The notes beneath the pieces are model-generated. The model was not told where the DNA came from, did not search any database, and was given only the letters and a program-made list of their open reading frames with translations. A stretch of DNA of 64,000 nucleotides from Syncephalis fuscata (lineage: Eukaryota > Zoopagomycota > Zoopagomycetes > Zoopagales > Piptocephalidaceae), in assembly GCA_025786725.1 (NCBI GenBank), contig JAHLTZ010000035.1, positions 1 to 64,000 of the forward strand, in the 5' to 3' direction. The translations under genes and the position numbers were made by a program. Positions 62,596-64,000 of the stretch are shown piece after piece. The number at the start of each line of letters is the position of its first letter. Position 1 is the first letter of the stretch.

Positions 62596-63721
62596 ATGCT
62601 TAAAACCTGCTTTTTTACTCTTGCTACTGCTTGCAGTTTAGCTATTCTTATTAGTGTACCAGAATCTCATGCCGGTAACGGAAGAATGGGCGGTATGTGT
62701 AGTTAAATACATTATATACATACATGTATAGTATTGCTGACACATTATATTGTTTATGTAGGACCTAGCATCAAAGGCGTTGCTGGTCGTGATCACTTGG
62801 AAGTAAATGCAGCAGACTATGGACTCAGTGAAATTGACTGGAAAGGCGGAGATCAAAGATTAAGCATCAACAAGGCAAAGTGGCATGGTAATGACGTTGT
62901 TCTTAAATGTGGCATAAAGCTTCAAGGTGAATTGATTGCTTTTAAGGTAATTATAAAATGCTGGTTTATTCAATCAAATGCTAAATGTAAATAATAGAAA
63001 TTATACAATGCTATACCAAAACTAAGAACCCAAGGTGTGGTCGGAGAAGACAACGTAATGATACCATTAAGCGAGTTTCCAATTCCAAGATCTGAAGAAA
63101 CACCTCAAGGAATTGTAAATTGTTTTATTTACAATTTTATTGAGGGTATTACATTAGAACAATTTTTCATAAATAACCCATCGCTCGCCGCAAGAGCTCC
63201 ATATTTGAAGGCAATATTCGCCGATGCATTTAAAGGTAGATACTTGCATTGATACACATGCATAAATATTAACTGTTATTAGGCGTTACATATTTGCATA
63301 AAGCAGGTTTTTTACACGGAGATTTGAATGCTAAAAGTACGTTGATTAATTTATTTATTTGCACATTCATACTAACCATTTATACAGATATTATGGTATT
63401 TAAAGACTCCAGTAGGAATACTATAAAAGCAGTTATCATCGACTATGATCTTTCAATTCCTATTTCCACTCAAATGGAGCAACTAGCAACAATTGTGTAC
63501 TAGACAATCGAGGAATGGGCTCTTTAATTAGCCAGTCGTTTAACAGCGGATTTCTCCTCGGTCTGAAAATAGAAAAAATTACTAAAGCTTTAACCGGTAA
63601 CTTGTCAAACAAGCTATCACCTAAAATTAAGTACAAGATTGTTAGTAATCTAATACCTCTTACTATTACTATGAACAGCCTTTTTCACTTTAAAGGTTGT
63701 GATATGACAAGATGGAATTGA
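62596..63721 (+). pseudogene. Secreted kinase-like protein, unit 3, frameshifted in exon 5
   Basis: Exons 62596-62692, 62762-62946, 62998-63235, 63283-63336 and 63388 onward. Exons 1-4 are intact and the catalytic loop reads LHGDLNAKD, followed by VIIDYDLSIPI. Near 63,465-63,500 the frame is lost (PPPGVDC region replaced by a shifted stretch and TAG). The rest (GMGSLISQSFNSGFLLGL...) is open in another frame to 63,721. Encodes a variant clearly different from unit 2 in exons 3 and 5. Confidence 0.7.
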
Positions 63722-63905
63722 ATAAGGCATTGCTATAATTTCATTTTAAAAGATTGCTAATAATTTTGACTTTAGTCATAAACTTTGGATTTTTAAATCA
63801 TCATAATAAACAAACATTACAAACTATAGATGCACATGCTTAATGCGTAATCTGTAAACAATAAGTTCAAACATATATTTGATACTAAATGATCGCCTTA
63901 ATGGT

Positions 63906-64000
63906 GGGCTCTTGTGCCCGATCAGCACCTAGTTCTTGTAGATACTGAACAAGATCGCCAAACTGTTGTTTGTTCGCTATTGACAGCTCTTCGGTATGAG
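63906..64000 (-). CDS. Possible 3' or internal part of a gene running out of the window
   Basis: After the tandem repeats end, the last 95 bases are less AT-rich and one minus-strand frame is fully open, reading QQFGDLVQYLQELGADRAQE. It could be an exon of a conserved gene cut by the window edge, but the piece is too short to assign. Confidence 0.3.

Larger units (their letters stand above)
57795..63905. repeat. Three direct tandem units of about 2.1 kb
   Basis: The same sequence (AAATAAATATTAAATC...GCGTATACATTG) starts at about 57,797, 59,880 and 61,968, and homology runs through gene and 3' flank each time. The third unit ends abruptly near 63,905, where the text after GATCGCCTTAATG changes. 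Introns and flanks are almost identical between units; coding differences cluster in exons 3 and 5. Confidence 0.92.

Noticed and set aside
57795-63905. Tandem units as a CRISPR-like or satellite array
   Set aside because: Each unit is 2.1 kb and contains a spliced protein gene; this is gene tandem duplication.

Overview
The window is eukaryotic nuclear DNA, most likely from an early-diverging fungus of the Zoopagomycota/Mucoromycota type. Genes are AT-rich and cut by many short introns (about 40-100 nt) of the form GTAAGT...TAG. Several families are typical of fungi: a Ggc1 GTP/GDP carrier, a DUF3336-patatin triacylglycerol lipase, an Mcx1/ClpX-like mitochondrial unfoldase, a peroxisomal ABCD half-transporter, and a membrane family with the FGQSRLRPWGIIQRY motif. 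The species cannot be named from the sequence alone. No tRNA, rRNA or CRISPR array was seen.

Layout. 1-3.3 kb and 14.4-17.77 kb are the arms of a large inverted repeat. Each arm carries a head-to-head pair: a two-pass membrane/coiled-coil protein and a secreted FAS1-like protein, separated by about 820 bp. A third copy of the membrane gene, without a partner, lies at 11.5-13.0 kb. Between the arms are a patatin lipase (-), DBR1 (+), a NDUFA4/B12D-type mitochondrial protein (-) and V-ATPase subunit d (-). From 18.5 to 31.9 kb come GGC1 (-), a TatD nuclease (-), EIF3H (+), an F-box gene (+), CLPX (-), a small mitochondrial protein (-) and an ABCD transporter (+). From 32.2 to 40.4 kb is an accessory stretch: two decayed F-box genes around a subtilisin-like protein that lacks the catalytic His, with diverged copies of a dispersed repeat on both sides. 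From 40.8 to 56.6 kb are a small secreted protein (-), FPGS (-), ATP16 (-) and ATP2 (+) head to head, SWI5 (-), an RBMS-like RNA-binding protein (+) and cytosolic aspartate aminotransferase (-). From 57.3 kb to the end are a small secreted protein and three tandem 2.1-kb units, each with a secreted kinase-like gene.

Function. The housekeeping set covers mitochondrial energy metabolism (ATP2, ATP16, GGC1, CLPX, B12D protein), lipid turnover (lipase, peroxisomal ABCD), folate metabolism, RNA handling and translation. It is interrupted by islands of duplicated secreted or membrane genes. In these islands the flanks and introns stay nearly identical between copies while the coding parts differ, which suggests fast-evolving surface or secreted repertoires.

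A caution applies throughout. Many conserved single-copy genes (V-ATPase d, CLPX, ABCD, FPGS, AAT, lipase) need single-base additions to keep frame. Residual one-base deletions in the sequence are therefore likely, and single-frameshift pseudogene calls should be treated with care.
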